NCBI GenBank assembly: GCA_019914995.1
Contig: CM034138.1
Location: 3,782,001 to 3,846,000 of the forward strand
Direction: 5' to 3'
Source: Acanthochlamys bracteata
Taxonomy: Eukaryota > Streptophyta > Magnoliopsida > Pandanales > Velloziaceae
Length of the DNA stretch: 64,000 nt
Part shown: positions 35,543-47,414 of the stretch, piece after piece
Numbering within the stretch: position 1 is the first letter of the stretch
Layout: each line of letters starts with the position of its first letter
Notes under the pieces: generated by a model
Databases searched by the model: none
Told to the model about the DNA's origin: nothing
What the model saw: only the letters and a program-made list of their open reading frames with translations
Made by a program: the position numbers and the translations under genes

Positions 35543-37630
35543 TCAAGAAGAGAACAAGTGCTTGCTGCATTCTCTTCTGATCTCTCCTTTACTCCCCTTC
35601 TTGATTCTGATCTCACCCATCTTCTCCATAGCCTTCGCAAAAGCTGCAAAAAACTTCTGCTCATCTTTCCCCAACTCCTGCACCAACGTCTTCGTCCTCG
35701 GGTCCGAAAACAATGCCTGATCACTTTCCAACAACCCCATTCCAGCTTGAAGGTTCCCATAATACATATTATCAAACGTGAACGGAGTTGTTACATCGAA
35801 TGGTGCTACGATATCAGTGTTTCCCCCGATAGCCGGGCACGATAAACGGAGAGCTTTGAGAAGCCTTGTGTCCATTGCCGGGTCAGGTTTTTCTGTGTGC
35901 TTGTAGTTGTAGAGCCTGTCCACGAAATGATTGCAGTGAGAGAAGCCGATGGTGTGGCCCCCGGAGAGCGCTACGAGGTCTTCTGCAGTCAAGCCCTTCG
36001 ATGCAAAGAGACGGAGGAGAACATCGACGGTGGAGTTGGAACGGGGCAAGTTGGCCTTAACCTTGTATGCTAGGGACACTTTGCTGTCTTTTCTTCCGGT
36101 TTTCACTTGGTAGTAGGGGCCTCCTGTCTGCAATCAGAAACTTTGAAATAAATAGATGTGATCTACGAACCACTTTAATTTTAAAATTCAAATAAAATTT
36201 TTAACCATCCAGCTATAGTACATGGTGTATTGCGTTATAAACAATGCATCTGAAGTAAAAACTATCTCCATTAACCTCCTTCGGAAGTGTTTGCCGTCTC
36301 TAAAATTACTCCAAAACTATATTTGTAGTTAATTCTTGGACTTACTGTTTGGGAAAAAAAAATACAAGATAGAGCTTGCGGTGAATTGAATTAGTTAGAT
36401 TCAAATTACCTAAGTCGGTCCAATTTTGTAGGCAAATGGATTATGAGCTTTTGTTAGTCAAATTGATTTATCATGCACTAAATCCGTGTGTAAAAGTGAC
36501 AGTATTCAGCCATGATCGTTTTTCGTACAACCATTTGATCGTGAGTCGAAGCTCAGTTTAATTAACCACCCAACCACTGAAATTTGGTCTACTAAGTAGA
36601 ATAGAAATTAACCATATTCAATACTTCAGGAGGTCTCAAATCAAATATAATTTGGTAACTAGTTTACCGATGAGCAGATATGAGAGTTTATTGACCAGCT
36701 AATTAACATGCTAAACAACAACTACTCTGGCAAATTACATGATTACCTTGTAGATTAATTTAGCTTAGGTAGATACTCAGGCATGTGATGTGATGAAAAC
36801 AGCGTGGATGTTTACCGAGAGATTTGGCAGTTTAGGAAGAAGACAAACAGACGCTTTGACTCACTCAGTCGTGAACAAGGACAAGAAATTTTAATACATT
36901 TATTACAGATCTCTGGTTCTGCAAACAGATCACTAGTTTAGCAAGAACATCGATTCCAAAACCATGCATACAACTGTTTCTTATTTAATGAAGTATTTTT
37001 TTCCATTCAAAATATAATTAAAATTAGCGCGTAAAATTTAGAACATGAACAGTAAATTAAGATTTTATCAAATTAAGATGCAAGGATTTACCAGATGAAC
37101 GAAGTCTCTAGCAGCAATGGCAAGGATATCTGCACAGGAGACGAGACCAGGGCACTTGCTTTCTACAGCAGCTTTTGCCTCCTCCACCGTATCGAACCCT
37201 TCCGGCGCCAAACTCTTGTTCTCTTCCACGTCCCTCTCCACCTTCGCCAACGACGTCCCTCCTCGTCCTCCACCCGCCGGCGATATCAGTATCGACGCAT
37301 CACAACCCTGTATGTACAAATATATGCAACAAAGTCAAATTACCGGAATGGCGTACATGGAATATTTAACCAAACTATGTGAATAATTACTTCTACAAAG
37401 CAGTCATGGAAGAAGAGATGAATGGTGGCCGGACCGGAGACGGGAATTGTGCGGAAGCGCTGAGACGTTACAGAAGAGATGAGCTGCTCGAGTTGAGGGC
37501 AGGTTTTATTGTAGAAGCCAAGAGTGAGCTGGTGATGTATATGTGATCTTATGAGTTTTGCATTTGAGTATGAAGTGCGTGAAGGAAAGAAAACAAGACA
37601 TGAGACAGTATAGAAGAAGAAGAACAACAT
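35543..37630 (-). CDS. PER19: Class III secretory peroxidase, PER19-like
   Basis: Three exons on the minus strand, 37391-37630, 37092-37307 and 35543-36127, all joined in phase 0 with GT-AG borders, encode 346 residues. A hydrophobic signal peptide occupies about residues 1-24. The distal haem pocket is FFHDCFVEGCD (His75, Asp76) and the proximal His is H210 in LSGGHTIGF. The eight Cys expected to form four disulfides are all present (in TCP, DCFVEGC, KCPGLVSC, SHC, LSCP and RREC). The closest remembered relative is Arabidopsis PER19 (GPATIRLFFHDCF, RSNSTVD and KMGxIxxK motifs). Such enzymes oxidise phenolics with hydrogen peroxide in the cell wall. Oddity: the residue four before the distal His, normally a catalytic Arg, is His71 (codon CAT at 37418-37420), which may cripple ordinary peroxidase turnover. 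Confidence 0.9.
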
Positions 37631-37947
37631 CTCACTTGAATGAGAGTGATACGAGAGAACACGAGTAGATGAGAATCTTGTTAGGAATCGTCCGTGAAGA
37701 TGGAGAAATTTTGAAGCTGTGATGATATGAGTAGGAGCGCTAGGCGTGACATCACGAAAACTTTAAAGTCCTTATTGTTTGTTGCTCATGAAATTATACT
37801 CGTGATCTGTTCTGGCTCGAATAATAAAGAGAAACATTTTTTCATAAGGTTTATGGTCATTAATTTGTTGATGGTGGATAGAACCAATCAATAAACAATC
37901 GGTTTTACTTTTACATAATTGGTAAAAGCTATTATTTTATAAAATTA

Positions 37948-38175
37948 GGAGATACTTGGCATAGCTTTTCTCTAACTTATTCTATTTTTAGTTTTTCTTT
38001 TACAAGAAGTACTATAAAATTCTTTTAAAATTTCAAAAATATGAATAAATTATACACAATAAAATTATTATGTATATATTTTTTAAATTTACAGAAATGA
38101 TAAACTTGATCTTCTTTTAAAATCTAAAAAAACTATTTTTTAAAAATGTATTTTTAAGCAATCCCAAATGACACC
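37948..38175. mobile_element. MITE with TTA target duplication
   Basis: 228 bp, flanked by TTA at 37945-37947 and 38176-38178. Ends GGAGATACTTGGCATAGC and, inverted, GGTGTCATTTGGGATTGC. AT-rich interior. Lies upstream of the peroxidase gene. Confidence 0.75.
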
Positions 38176-38178
38176 TTA

Positions 38179-39115
38179 ATAATTTTCCAGCAATATATTT
38201 TGACATATTAAGTCTGATCATGATTCATAGTCATAATAATGGCAAAAAATAACAATTCTACTTTAGATCAAGGAGTCGGCACATATTGAAGTAACAACGT
38301 TTTGATTCTTTTTTTTTTTTTTTTTTTTTTTTTGATGATATATAACGAAGTTAGTATGTAGTATTGCCGAATTTTAGAATAATTTTGAAAAAAATATTTT
38401 ATGAAAATGTTCTCAAAGCAAGGACTGCACTGAGTATCACCCCAAAATCTATATGCTTTCTTCAAAATAATTGAAGAAAACAGACATGCAGAAAAAAGAT
38501 GAAACAGGATTTGAGATCATTCTACCTACTCTAATTGTCTCTTAGTTTTTTGTTGATGATGGAAATTTTACGCTGTTTAACCAAACACGGAAGAATATCT
38601 GCTTTTTCAACAGGAAGCAAGACACAGAACAAGTGCCATCCACTTACTATATATAAAAGTAAGAAGAATTGATCAAAAAGTACTTTGAACTACTTAATAT
38701 AAATCCGTTAAACCATTCCTGCCATAAGCTAAAAGCAGCTTTTCAAAGCTTTTAGTTTGAGATTATTTAAGGGTAGCATGTTCAGCGAATCGCTTCAAAG
38801 GATGCAACAGAAGTATACACTCTCTCCTTATGTGATTGATTGATTAAAACTGAAACAGGAAAGAGTCAGAATCTTTGCCAAAAGCTCCGGCATGATGGTC
38901 TGTCTCCAAGGCACTGTCTAGTATCCTTCGGCAACTCTAAGACCGGCAGCGTGCCGTGTTTTTGGAGCAGCTTTGTTTTGTTTGCCATTTCAATCAAGGT
39001 TTTTGAATCCAATCACTTATGGCATTTCAGATGACAAGAAGCATCTCTTCACAAATTATTGCACAAACAACTAATTCATTCGACGTATGTCTTGATTCTG
39101 TTCCTATAACATTAA
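38179..39115. other. Intergenic, with a poly-T tract
   Basis: No gene recognised between two MITEs. A run of about 25 T occurs near 38308-38332. Nothing else stands out. Confidence 0.4.
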
Positions 39116-39349
39116 GGAAGCTTTTGGTATTACTTTCTTAAAAAATAATTTTTTAATTTTTAATTTTACGTTTTTTAATATATTTTTTATAAATATTTAA
39201 AAATTTTATTTAAAATTTAAAAAATATAAAAAAATTTTACATAATACAATTTTTTTATTATTTATTTTTATTATATTTTTAAATTAAAAAAATAAAAATA
39301 TCTTTTATTTTAAAAAAATTCTATTTCAAAAGAATTTTCAAACGCACCC
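39116..39349. mobile_element. MITE with TAA target duplication
   Basis: 234 bp, flanked by TAA at 39113-39115 and 39350-39352. Ends GGAAGCTTTTGG and, inverted, GGGTGCGTTTGAAAA. The centre has AAAATTTTACATAA, near-identical to other copies in the window. Confidence 0.75.
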
Positions 39350-39669
39350 TAATTAAAAAGTAGTCATATTATATATGCTAACAAAAGCAGATTTGCTCTA
39401 TGTATATCATATATTCATATATGATGAATACATTGAACAATGCCAGGGACTTTGGGTTTTGGCTGGTAAGAGCAAAAGCTCAAAACTTCCGAATGGGTTT
39501 TCCTCGTACACCGAACTGACTAAAATGCCACAGTGGATATTTTTGGACTTCACTTATCTCACCTTCGGTTTCGATTTCTAGGCAGAGCAAGTTTGAACCT
39601 TACACGCATTAGTGAAGTTGACAATTGGATTCAGATTATTCGTAAACTTCTCCGACCAGCCCAAACTTA

Positions 39670-39870
39670 GGAAGTGTTTTAATTATCTAAAAATGAGTTT
39701 AAAAAAAATAAATTTCGTAAATATAAAATTTAATAAAAAATAAAATTTGATAAAAATAAAATTTATAATAATAATTAAAATATGTGAAGTATATTTAAGA
39801 TTGAAATTTTAGTGAAAATAAAATTTGATATAAAATTAAAATTAAAATTCGAAATAGTAACTGAAACACG
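39670..39870. mobile_element. MITE-like element, second AT-rich family
   Basis: Begins GGAAGTGTTTTAATTAT after TTA and ends, inverted, CGTGTTTCAG before TAA. The interior is rich in AATAAAATTTGATAAAA. A similar sequence lies near 51940-52170. Confidence 0.5.
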
Positions 39871-39984
39871 TAAATGAGCCGAACTCAATATCTAGAACTC
39901 AATATTTAGTGAGAGTAAGTAGAGTTCGGTAACATTAAAGCATGCCCTTACCCGAAACTTCACACGAGCATTCTATCGAACAGG

Positions 39985-40950
39985 TTACCCACCAATTTTG
40001 GCAAACATTTTCCCGAGCTCCAGAGCAATCTCCAGTTGCCCTACAGCTGCCAACCCTTCCACCACCTTCCTCCTGACCTTCAAACACGGTTCCATCCCTC
40101 TTCTCGCCATCTCCGCCGTCGTCTTTGCCGCCATCACTATCTCCCCTTCTCTCACCCAATTCTTCACCACTGCTTCATAGCCCTGAGCTGAAACTCTACA
40201 CCCTTCCATCTCCAACACCCTAACAAGCTCCGCCGCCCTTTTCGCAGGCTCCACCATTGCCACTACTCTACTCACTGACCCTCTCCTCGGCACCATTCTC
40301 TTTTCCACAACCATTTCCATTAACAAATTCTCTGCTTTATTCCACGGCAAAGCTTCAATAACAATGCAGTAACTGTTCGAATTCAAATTAGTGATACCCC
40401 GAAGCAAATGAACAGCTTTGTCTACTTCGCCGGCAAAGCAAAGTGAACTCAACAACTGGTTGAAGGTGTTAGTGTCAATCTTGCGGAGACATATTAAAAC
40501 AGAGTCTGGGCATCGGTGTTCAAGACAAAGATAAGATTTTGATAAAGGGAAAACGGAAGATCGCTCGATTGCGAAACCCGAACGGATTGCAAACTGGAGA
40601 ACAGATAATGATAGAAAGAAGAAATGGGTGATCGGGAAGAGGAAAGATTGAAGAAAAGAAATTGTTTGATGAGAAACAGACCGAGGGCGGAGAGGTTGCA
40701 GAGATTGAAGGAGATCGCTGGTGTAGCGGGCGGCGAGTGGTGGTGGGTATGAAGAGAGGAAGGAGAAAGGGTTGGAGGAAGAAATGGTCGTGGAGGAAAC
40801 TAGAGTTGGGATTAATGTGTAGTTTCTTGACTCCGTTGCTGAGCGTATTGAGTTCTGTAGAAGAAGTGATTCTGCAGAGAAATGACGACGGTGATGATGG
40901 AGTTCTCTGGCGCTCGCCGGCATTGTTATGCGCCAGACTGGCCGAAGCAT
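39985..40950 (-). CDS. Short pentatricopeptide-repeat-like protein
   Basis: An intronless frame of 321 residues. The N-terminal region is rich in Ser, Arg and Leu and could be an organelle transit peptide. Degenerate PPR units are visible from residue about 159: TFNQLLSSLCFAGEVDKAVHLL, then YCIVIEALPWNKAENLLMEM, which is a few residues shorter than a normal 35-residue unit. The best is GYEAVVKNWVREGEIVMAAK.. at about 257-291. PPR proteins usually bind organelle RNA. Residues about 100-150 look hydrophobic and unlike the family, so a small frameshifted stretch or decay is possible. The frame itself is open, and the gene ends about 800 bp downstream of the NTMC2T6-like stop, on the same strand. 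Family assignment moderate; no orthologue recognised. Confidence 0.65.
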   Translation of the reverse strand: MLRPVWRITMPASARELHHHRRHFSAESLLLQNSIRSATESRNYTLIPTLVSSTTISSSNPFSFLSSYPPPLAARYTSDLLQSLQPLRPRSVSHQTISFLQSFLFPITHFFFLSLSVLQFAIRSGFAIERSSVFPLSKSYLCLEHRCPDSVLICLRKIDTNTFNQLLSSLCFAGEVDKAVHLLRGITNLNSNSYCIVIEALPWNKAENLLMEMVVEKRMVPRRGSVSRVVAMVEPAKRAAELVRVLEMEGCRVSAQGYEAVVKNWVREGEIVMAAKTTAEMARRGMEPCLKVRRKVVEGLAAVGQLEIALELGKMFAKIGG

Positions 40951-41039
40951 TGACAGCTAAGAAAAAACTGCTTATCTACTTGCTTGCCTTGCCTGTTTAA
41001 GACTGAATACATTTACCCAAAAAATTGAAAGAAATGTTA

Positions 41040-41470
41040 TCCAAGAGATTTTCGGCAGTGCTTACTGATTTTTATTCTTAAAAAATTTTTATTTTTAATA
41101 AAATCTTTTATAATATTTTTAATATTTTTAATAAAATTTAAAAGAAATTTACATATATTTAATAAAAAAAATTTTAAGAAATTTTTAAATAATTTTATTT
41201 AAAAAACTTTTATTTCTAATGCACTCGATTACTCGGACATTACTTTTCTAAAAGATAAGTTTTTATATTTATTTTATGTTTTATTTGAAGACATGTTTTA
41301 TAAATATTTAAAATTTTATTTAAAAATTTAGAAAATATAAAAAAATTTTAAATAATGAAATTTTTTTGTATTTATTATTTTTTTAAATAAAAAAATAAAA
41401 CTCATTTTTCATAAAAAAATATTTTTTATTTAAAAATAAATATTATTTAAAAAACACTCTTAAAACGTTC
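41040..41470. repeat. Two adjacent AT-rich MITE-like blocks
   Basis: One block at about 41055-41228 (starts GGCAGTGCTTACTG) and another at about 41236-41460 (ends near AAAACACTCTTAAAACG) resemble the Tourist-like MITEs in interior composition, but their ends are diverged. They separate the PPR-like gene from the 3' end of the C2-domain gene. Confidence 0.45.
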
Positions 41471-41790
41471 CATGAACATAATTATTGTCTTAATTTCATG
41501 TCCAAGAGAAATCTCCCGACGATGAAACAGGGAAACATTTTACACGCACATCACTGAAAAAAAAAAATTATATAACTGTAAGTCAGTAAACATCAGCCTT
41601 CTGCATGCGTACCTCTATCCGCAATCAGGCTAATGTCACATGCTCTAAGTTCCTGTCGGAATTGGTCAGTATCCTAACACCTTAGTAAAAACTCACTAAT
41701 TCGGGAGTGCTGAAACACGAACTGGCATCTGCACAACTAGAACGTCCTTCATGTATTTTGAAACGCTGGCACTGCTGGAACTTCTGTAGC

Positions 41791-44700
41791 TTATACTGCA
41801 TCGGAAACTCTTTCTCCATGCACCATATCCTTGCAGTCCTGAGGTTCATTCTTTGTGCCATTCAATTCTGTTGTATCTAAGCTGTCTCTCCCAACTGTCC
41901 AAGTATACTCCAGATCATCAGAAGGTGACTCTGATCCATGGTGACTGTCGCCTTCTAGTGAATCAGGTGTTGATTCTTCCTTTGATTTGTTTGAACCTTT
42001 TCTGCTGAGTACACTCTTAAGACTGTGAGCAGATTTGCCTGCCTGCTTCATTACATTCTTTGCCATACCTTTCACACGGTCTCTGTTTGAAGGATGGCCA
42101 TCATCCTTAGCAGAGATCCCACTCTTCTCATCAGTATGTAGGTCTCTGATAGCGTTGGCATCCATTACAAGCTGGACTGCTATCTTCTTCTCTCCAACAG
42201 CAGTCAAATTTGGAGGTGGAGACGGAAAAACCTCGCACTCAGTCACCATATAACTTTTATGCCTTGGGCTTCCGTCAATTATAGAGCCTATCTTGTGAAC
42301 ACCCTTCATCATCATACCTCGCAGGCGGCCTTTACTGCCGTCAGCATTTTCAGAGTCATTTGACATTGTACCATCACTTGCATAATTCTTCTCTCTTTGA
42401 ATTTTGATTCCTGGACGCCGGTCACGACCTTTTCTTGGCTCCCACGACTGTAAAACATTGCTTCCAGGGTGGTGCACCCATAATCCTGTCTTCTCTTGTC
42501 CTTCAATATCAATGGGTTCAAATTCATCTCCCCTTTTAGAATCTTGGCCAGAAGATACCGGTATTGCATTCACATTGTCAGTAACTGATTCAGGGGTCGT
42601 AGTTTCCCCCACTTTGTATTGCTCTTCATCACCACCATCAATATGTTCCTTAACCTGCAATTTTCGTATTGGAAAAAGGTTGAACCTTTCAGATGATAAG
42701 GTGCAAGTTAAGAGTTTTAACGAGGATTACTTGGATTACAAGTATTGTTAGGGCTAGTGGAAGTTGCAAGCTCAATCATAGGTACAAATGCACATTAATC
42801 CTGTAAACATACACTAAGAAATCTTTACCTTCTCGTCTCCAGCTTCAGTTATGGTCACTGCAATGTGCAGCCTTCCCATTCTGATATCCTGCAAGAGTAT
42901 CCACTTATCATGTCTTTGTCCACCTCTCAAGTCACTGATATTAATTTTGCAGCACCTGTAAGAAAATATCAAGCGCTACCTTCATTGCTTCAATTACAAA
43001 AGATTATAAGTAAATCATATTGTAAAGACCCAAGGTGTCTTGAAAATATGTCTGCATTTCTAAGAACAGAGCGCCTTCCTTTCAGCCATAGTAAAGTAGT
43101 GGGACATTTATAGAACATAGATCAAGCTCACCAATTAACAGAGTTGCCTATAGCCTCAGCTATGATTTTTAAACTACGTTCTAACCAATTAGAGAAAAGC
43201 ATCGTCAAAAAGATAATGAAAGAAATTGATATAGCCACCATTTCCAAGAAGCATGAGGTGTGTTCCTTACAAGAAAAATACATTAATATCTTACATAGTA
43301 TGTCATATATCTCTATTTTATCCACATTTACAAATAAAGCTTATGTTAGTATTAACACAACTGGGTAGAACTACAACAAGAAATCATAAAGGCGAACTGC
43401 TTATCTGACAAAAACAAAAAACAGTATGAAACATCATTATATAGGAATGAGAAGCATACCCAAGTGCATCATCAAAGATATGATCCTTGTCCAGAACGTC
43501 AATTGACAGGACATTAGGGGCATCCCATGAAGTAATAGGAATCTTAAACTCCTCATACCATTTTGGATTCAGAGTCTTTCTCTGGATTTTTGTCTGGAAT
43601 CTGTATGAACCAAGTCGTCCTTTTACGTATGGATCAGCAAGTCCTGCATAATCATCTCCTCAACTTAAAAAGCTTATACTAAAGAAAAGGAAAGACCTAA
43701 CAAAGAAAAAACTTATGCAGAAAATAAAAAGAGTAGTAGTAAGATAAAATATTACCATTCATATCTGATGGTTTCATGTTAGCTGCCTCTAGAATCTCTA
43801 CTTTGGCAAATGCAACAGCAGATTTCTCATTCACGGTAAACCACCTATCTGAAAAGAGTTGTAAGTTGACATGTCATGTGAAGAGGTTTCTACCCTTCTC
43901 TTTTTCAGAGTTTAATCAATGGAATAGACAAAAACTGGATTTACTTGGAGACACAAAGTTAAGCTTAAAGTTTAATATCTAATAAGGTCGCATTAACTAG
44001 AAGTCATCAACTAAAAGTATATCTCCACTTTGTAGTTAAAACAGTATTACACTCAAATTACTGCTGGTTTGGTTTGTGATGTAGTAAATGGCTACCATTT
44101 TCCATAGAGAAGAAAATTGCAAGTTCATGTTTAAACTCTGAACAAACTACTCACTACTAAGACAAGATAAAGAAAGCACTTGTCAGTCTTCATGCATGAA
44201 TGACCATACACAAAGAGCTCCATCTTCACCAAAAGACAAAATGAAGAGAAAAAGAAAGAAAAACAAGAGAAACCTAAAGAATACACTTGCCACCTGTCAC
44301 ACCTGCCGATATTGCTATAATTCACACATGATACGGCAGTATGTGCCTTCACTCGAAAAATTAAAAGGCGGAATAGTTTTCTTACCTGAAGGGTCTGAGA
44401 CAAACTTCTTAACATCAATGACCAACATATTGGGCTAAGGAAGAGAAAACATGTATCAGCACATTATAGAAAAAATCTGATATTTCTGAAACTAAATTCT
44501 CTTTCAAGCATAAAAGGACTTTGTAGAGAAATCTATCGTAACTACGAAGAATAAATTAGCTCATTGCTATTAAAATCCCCTTTAAAACATCATCCTAATG
44601 ATTAAGTTGGAAGTAAATTTGCTTCAACTACCGAGCTTTATAAAAGTAATATCTCCATGTGCCAGGTACATGGAAACTGACCTCAACCAAGGTCTGCTCA

Positions 44701-47414
44701 AATGCAATGGCTAGAATCTTATCCTGCAGAAAGTAACTGAAAAGTATTAAGCAAAGTTCTAGGAAAATGCTCATCTGTGAGGATTATAAGTTGGCATACC
44801 AGCCATCCTGCAATTCCAGGTAGTTCAGCAACATCAACCCCATGATTAAAGATTGGCTTAACTGTCATTTGAAAGTATGGTGGCTCAACGAAGCAGACTC
44901 TTATGCGCTCAATTAAAGGCCATTCTCGAAGAAATCTTATGCCAACAAGTACCTGCACAATATTCCAAATTTTGAGAAGCACATACATGCATGAATGCAG
45001 AGAAAGATGGTCCTCCATAATACTCCTTTTCCTCTATAGCCAACATTAAATCTGAAAATAGATATCACATACTCTTCATCACACTGACACAGTTATGGAA
45101 CCTATTTGACCAAGATGCTAGGCTATGCACCAATGCAGACCTTGAACAAACTGAAAAGAGAAGTAGAACATAGCTCTTGCAAAGCACATTGGATTACCTA
45201 TATCTTTTGGTACAATCATAATCAACTGTCCGATTGGAGAGAAGTTATATAGAGAAGGCATATGCACTTTTCAACTACCAAAAGGGCACTACCAATGACA
45301 AGTAATGTTATAAATTTAGAGTGCTAAGCCATCCAGGTTATCATAAAAGATTCTCTAATGCTATGTCAATGAACAAGTTTGCCAATAATTCATTTTTAAA
45401 AAAATATGACAAAGCAAGATGGCTTAATTTCTCGCCTTTCCTTCAAGATGCATCCCTGTTATATGCAACTTTGTCCAAATGCCAAAACCTAGCCTTTTCC
45501 TCAGTTGCACAGCAAGGGTTGCACTCATATCATCAGCAGATAGGAAATTAATCCCCAATTCCAGAACCTGCATTCAGCCATTACATTTTATTTACTGAAT
45601 ATAATATATGAAAATGACATAGGAAACATGCAAACTGCACTATACCAAATGATCATCATCAGCTGATTCACCAAGAACTCGTATACCAGTAAATATTGGC
45701 GGGCTCCTTCCCAAGTAAAGGTGCTGCACAACTGCCTTCTTCTGTGTACATGATATATAAAACCACATTGGCAGCACGGAAGATCACTTTGCGATATTAA
45801 AAAAAGAAAAAAAAAAACTCTATATCGACGAGTTAGCTACATAAAATGGTCTACAAGTTTACAAAATACCCGGAACTATGCTTGATTAACAAATTTAAAG
45901 TAGATTGATGTGATATGCATGCCGAGACACAACTAATGTAATCCGGTGTAGTTCTTGAACCTGCATCCTAGACTGCATGATATACAGCCATATTTCTCTC
46001 ATGTTTTAAAAGGAAATTAGTACAGAGCTAAGGGTGTATCTCTTTAAAGTATCAATATGCATATCAATACATCCAAATTTTATATTTAGGAGTACAGAAT
46101 CAAGCAATTACAGATATCTTATAGTGGTTCTTCATTAATGCTTTTTACAGTACACAAAGTTTCCAGTTATACATTAATAGAATGTAATCATGTAGTCAGC
46201 AGCTACACCTACTAAGAATGGTATATGAGACATACAGCAGTCCAAGGCTTGTATTTATCCAAGAACCATGGTATCACTGGTAAAAGAAATTGTTGGGATG
46301 CGACATTCTCCATGCATATAGGCCAAATCTTTTCAACTGTGTGATTCAACCACCGTACAGTTTCTGAATCAGAAAGAAGCTGAAAAATAAACAAAAATTG
46401 AAGATGCTAAGCAAGGTATTACCAAATATTGACGTTCCAACAAAACATCGTTGTTCAATAATGTGTAACGCACTAAAACCTTTTATATGTAAATTATTGA
46501 AAAGTTGATTCATTACCTTCCGTTGGCTAGCATTTCTTCTCTCCTCAAACTGTAGGCGCTTCCTCAATCTTTGTGCATAGATAGCATTTACCTAAACAAA
46601 AATACATGTATTTGGGATTACAAAGAAAAGAAAAGAAAAATGAAAAAACTTCAAACTGACCAAATACCTTAGTGTCACGTTAGGAAAAGAAAGAGGAGCA
46701 CTTAAAGATTGTTGAAAATAAAATGCACTCCAGTGTACCAAGGGGACTCAAATACGTTGGAGTAGCAGTTTCACCAAACATCGTCCAAGCTTGGCACTAG
46801 TTCCACCATGTTGAAGACTCAAAACAGATATTTTGAAACATTATTTTTAAATTTGATACTAATAGACTATATTCCAACATAATCCTATCTTGTATCTGAA
46901 CTTGACATGCTCAAGTCAAGCAAGATTTAGATTCAAATTTAGCGTAAAGGCCCCAATTTGCTAACAATTTAAACTTAAACGAGGAACAATTTCCTTTGAC
47001 TACAATCATATAAACGTTACTATAACTGCAATGTTATAGAACCAAATAACGAATTCCGAATTCTTCCTAGTTGTGTTACATGATATATCTAACAAAATAA
47101 ATCGCAAACAAAACAAGAAAGAGAAGATTCGTCAGTGAGGAAAAACAAACATTCTCAATTTCTGAAACAACACGCGCAAATTATCCAAAATTAATCACTG
47201 GAATCAATCTGGCAACCCGTTCCAACACCTACCAACTAAGAAATCCAATCCAAAGAAGAAAGAAACCTCAAAAAATCCTCCTACTTACCGCATAGAGATA
47301 CAACACTCCGGCAACCAATATAACAGGATGAGTCCATCCAATAGATGCTGAGATCCATAGAGCTAACAGCACCACTGCCGCGTGGTGCCCCACTGATAAC
47401 TCCATCAACTTCAT
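41791..47414 (-). CDS. NTMC2T6: SMP and C2 domain membrane-tethering protein, NTMC2T6-like
   Basis: Twelve exons on the minus strand: 47289-47414, 46517-46591, 46236-46379, 45646-45741, 45436-45567, 44800-44952, 44682-44723, 44386-44434, 43756-43848, 43460-43643, 42829-42955, 41791-42654. All phases agree and give 694 residues. N-terminal hydrophobic segments (about residues 10-43) anchor it in a membrane. An SMP lipid-binding domain follows (from SDSETVRWLNHTVEKIWP to about residue 256). A single C2 domain comes next (about 273-390), with the Asp residues for calcium loops present (SDMNGLADPY and DVLDKDHIFDD). Last is a long Ser/Lys-rich tail encoded by the final exon. Related plant proteins (NTMC2 type 6, synaptotagmin-like) act at membrane contact sites. 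I chose Met at 47414 because it fits homologue length; an in-frame Met at 47474 would add 20 residues. Intron 5 appears to have a GC donor. Frame intact. Confidence 0.9.

Noticed and set aside
35558-36060. Several plus-strand frames over the peroxidase third exon
   Set aside because: Shadows of the minus-strand peroxidase, which has full family motifs and consistent splice phases.
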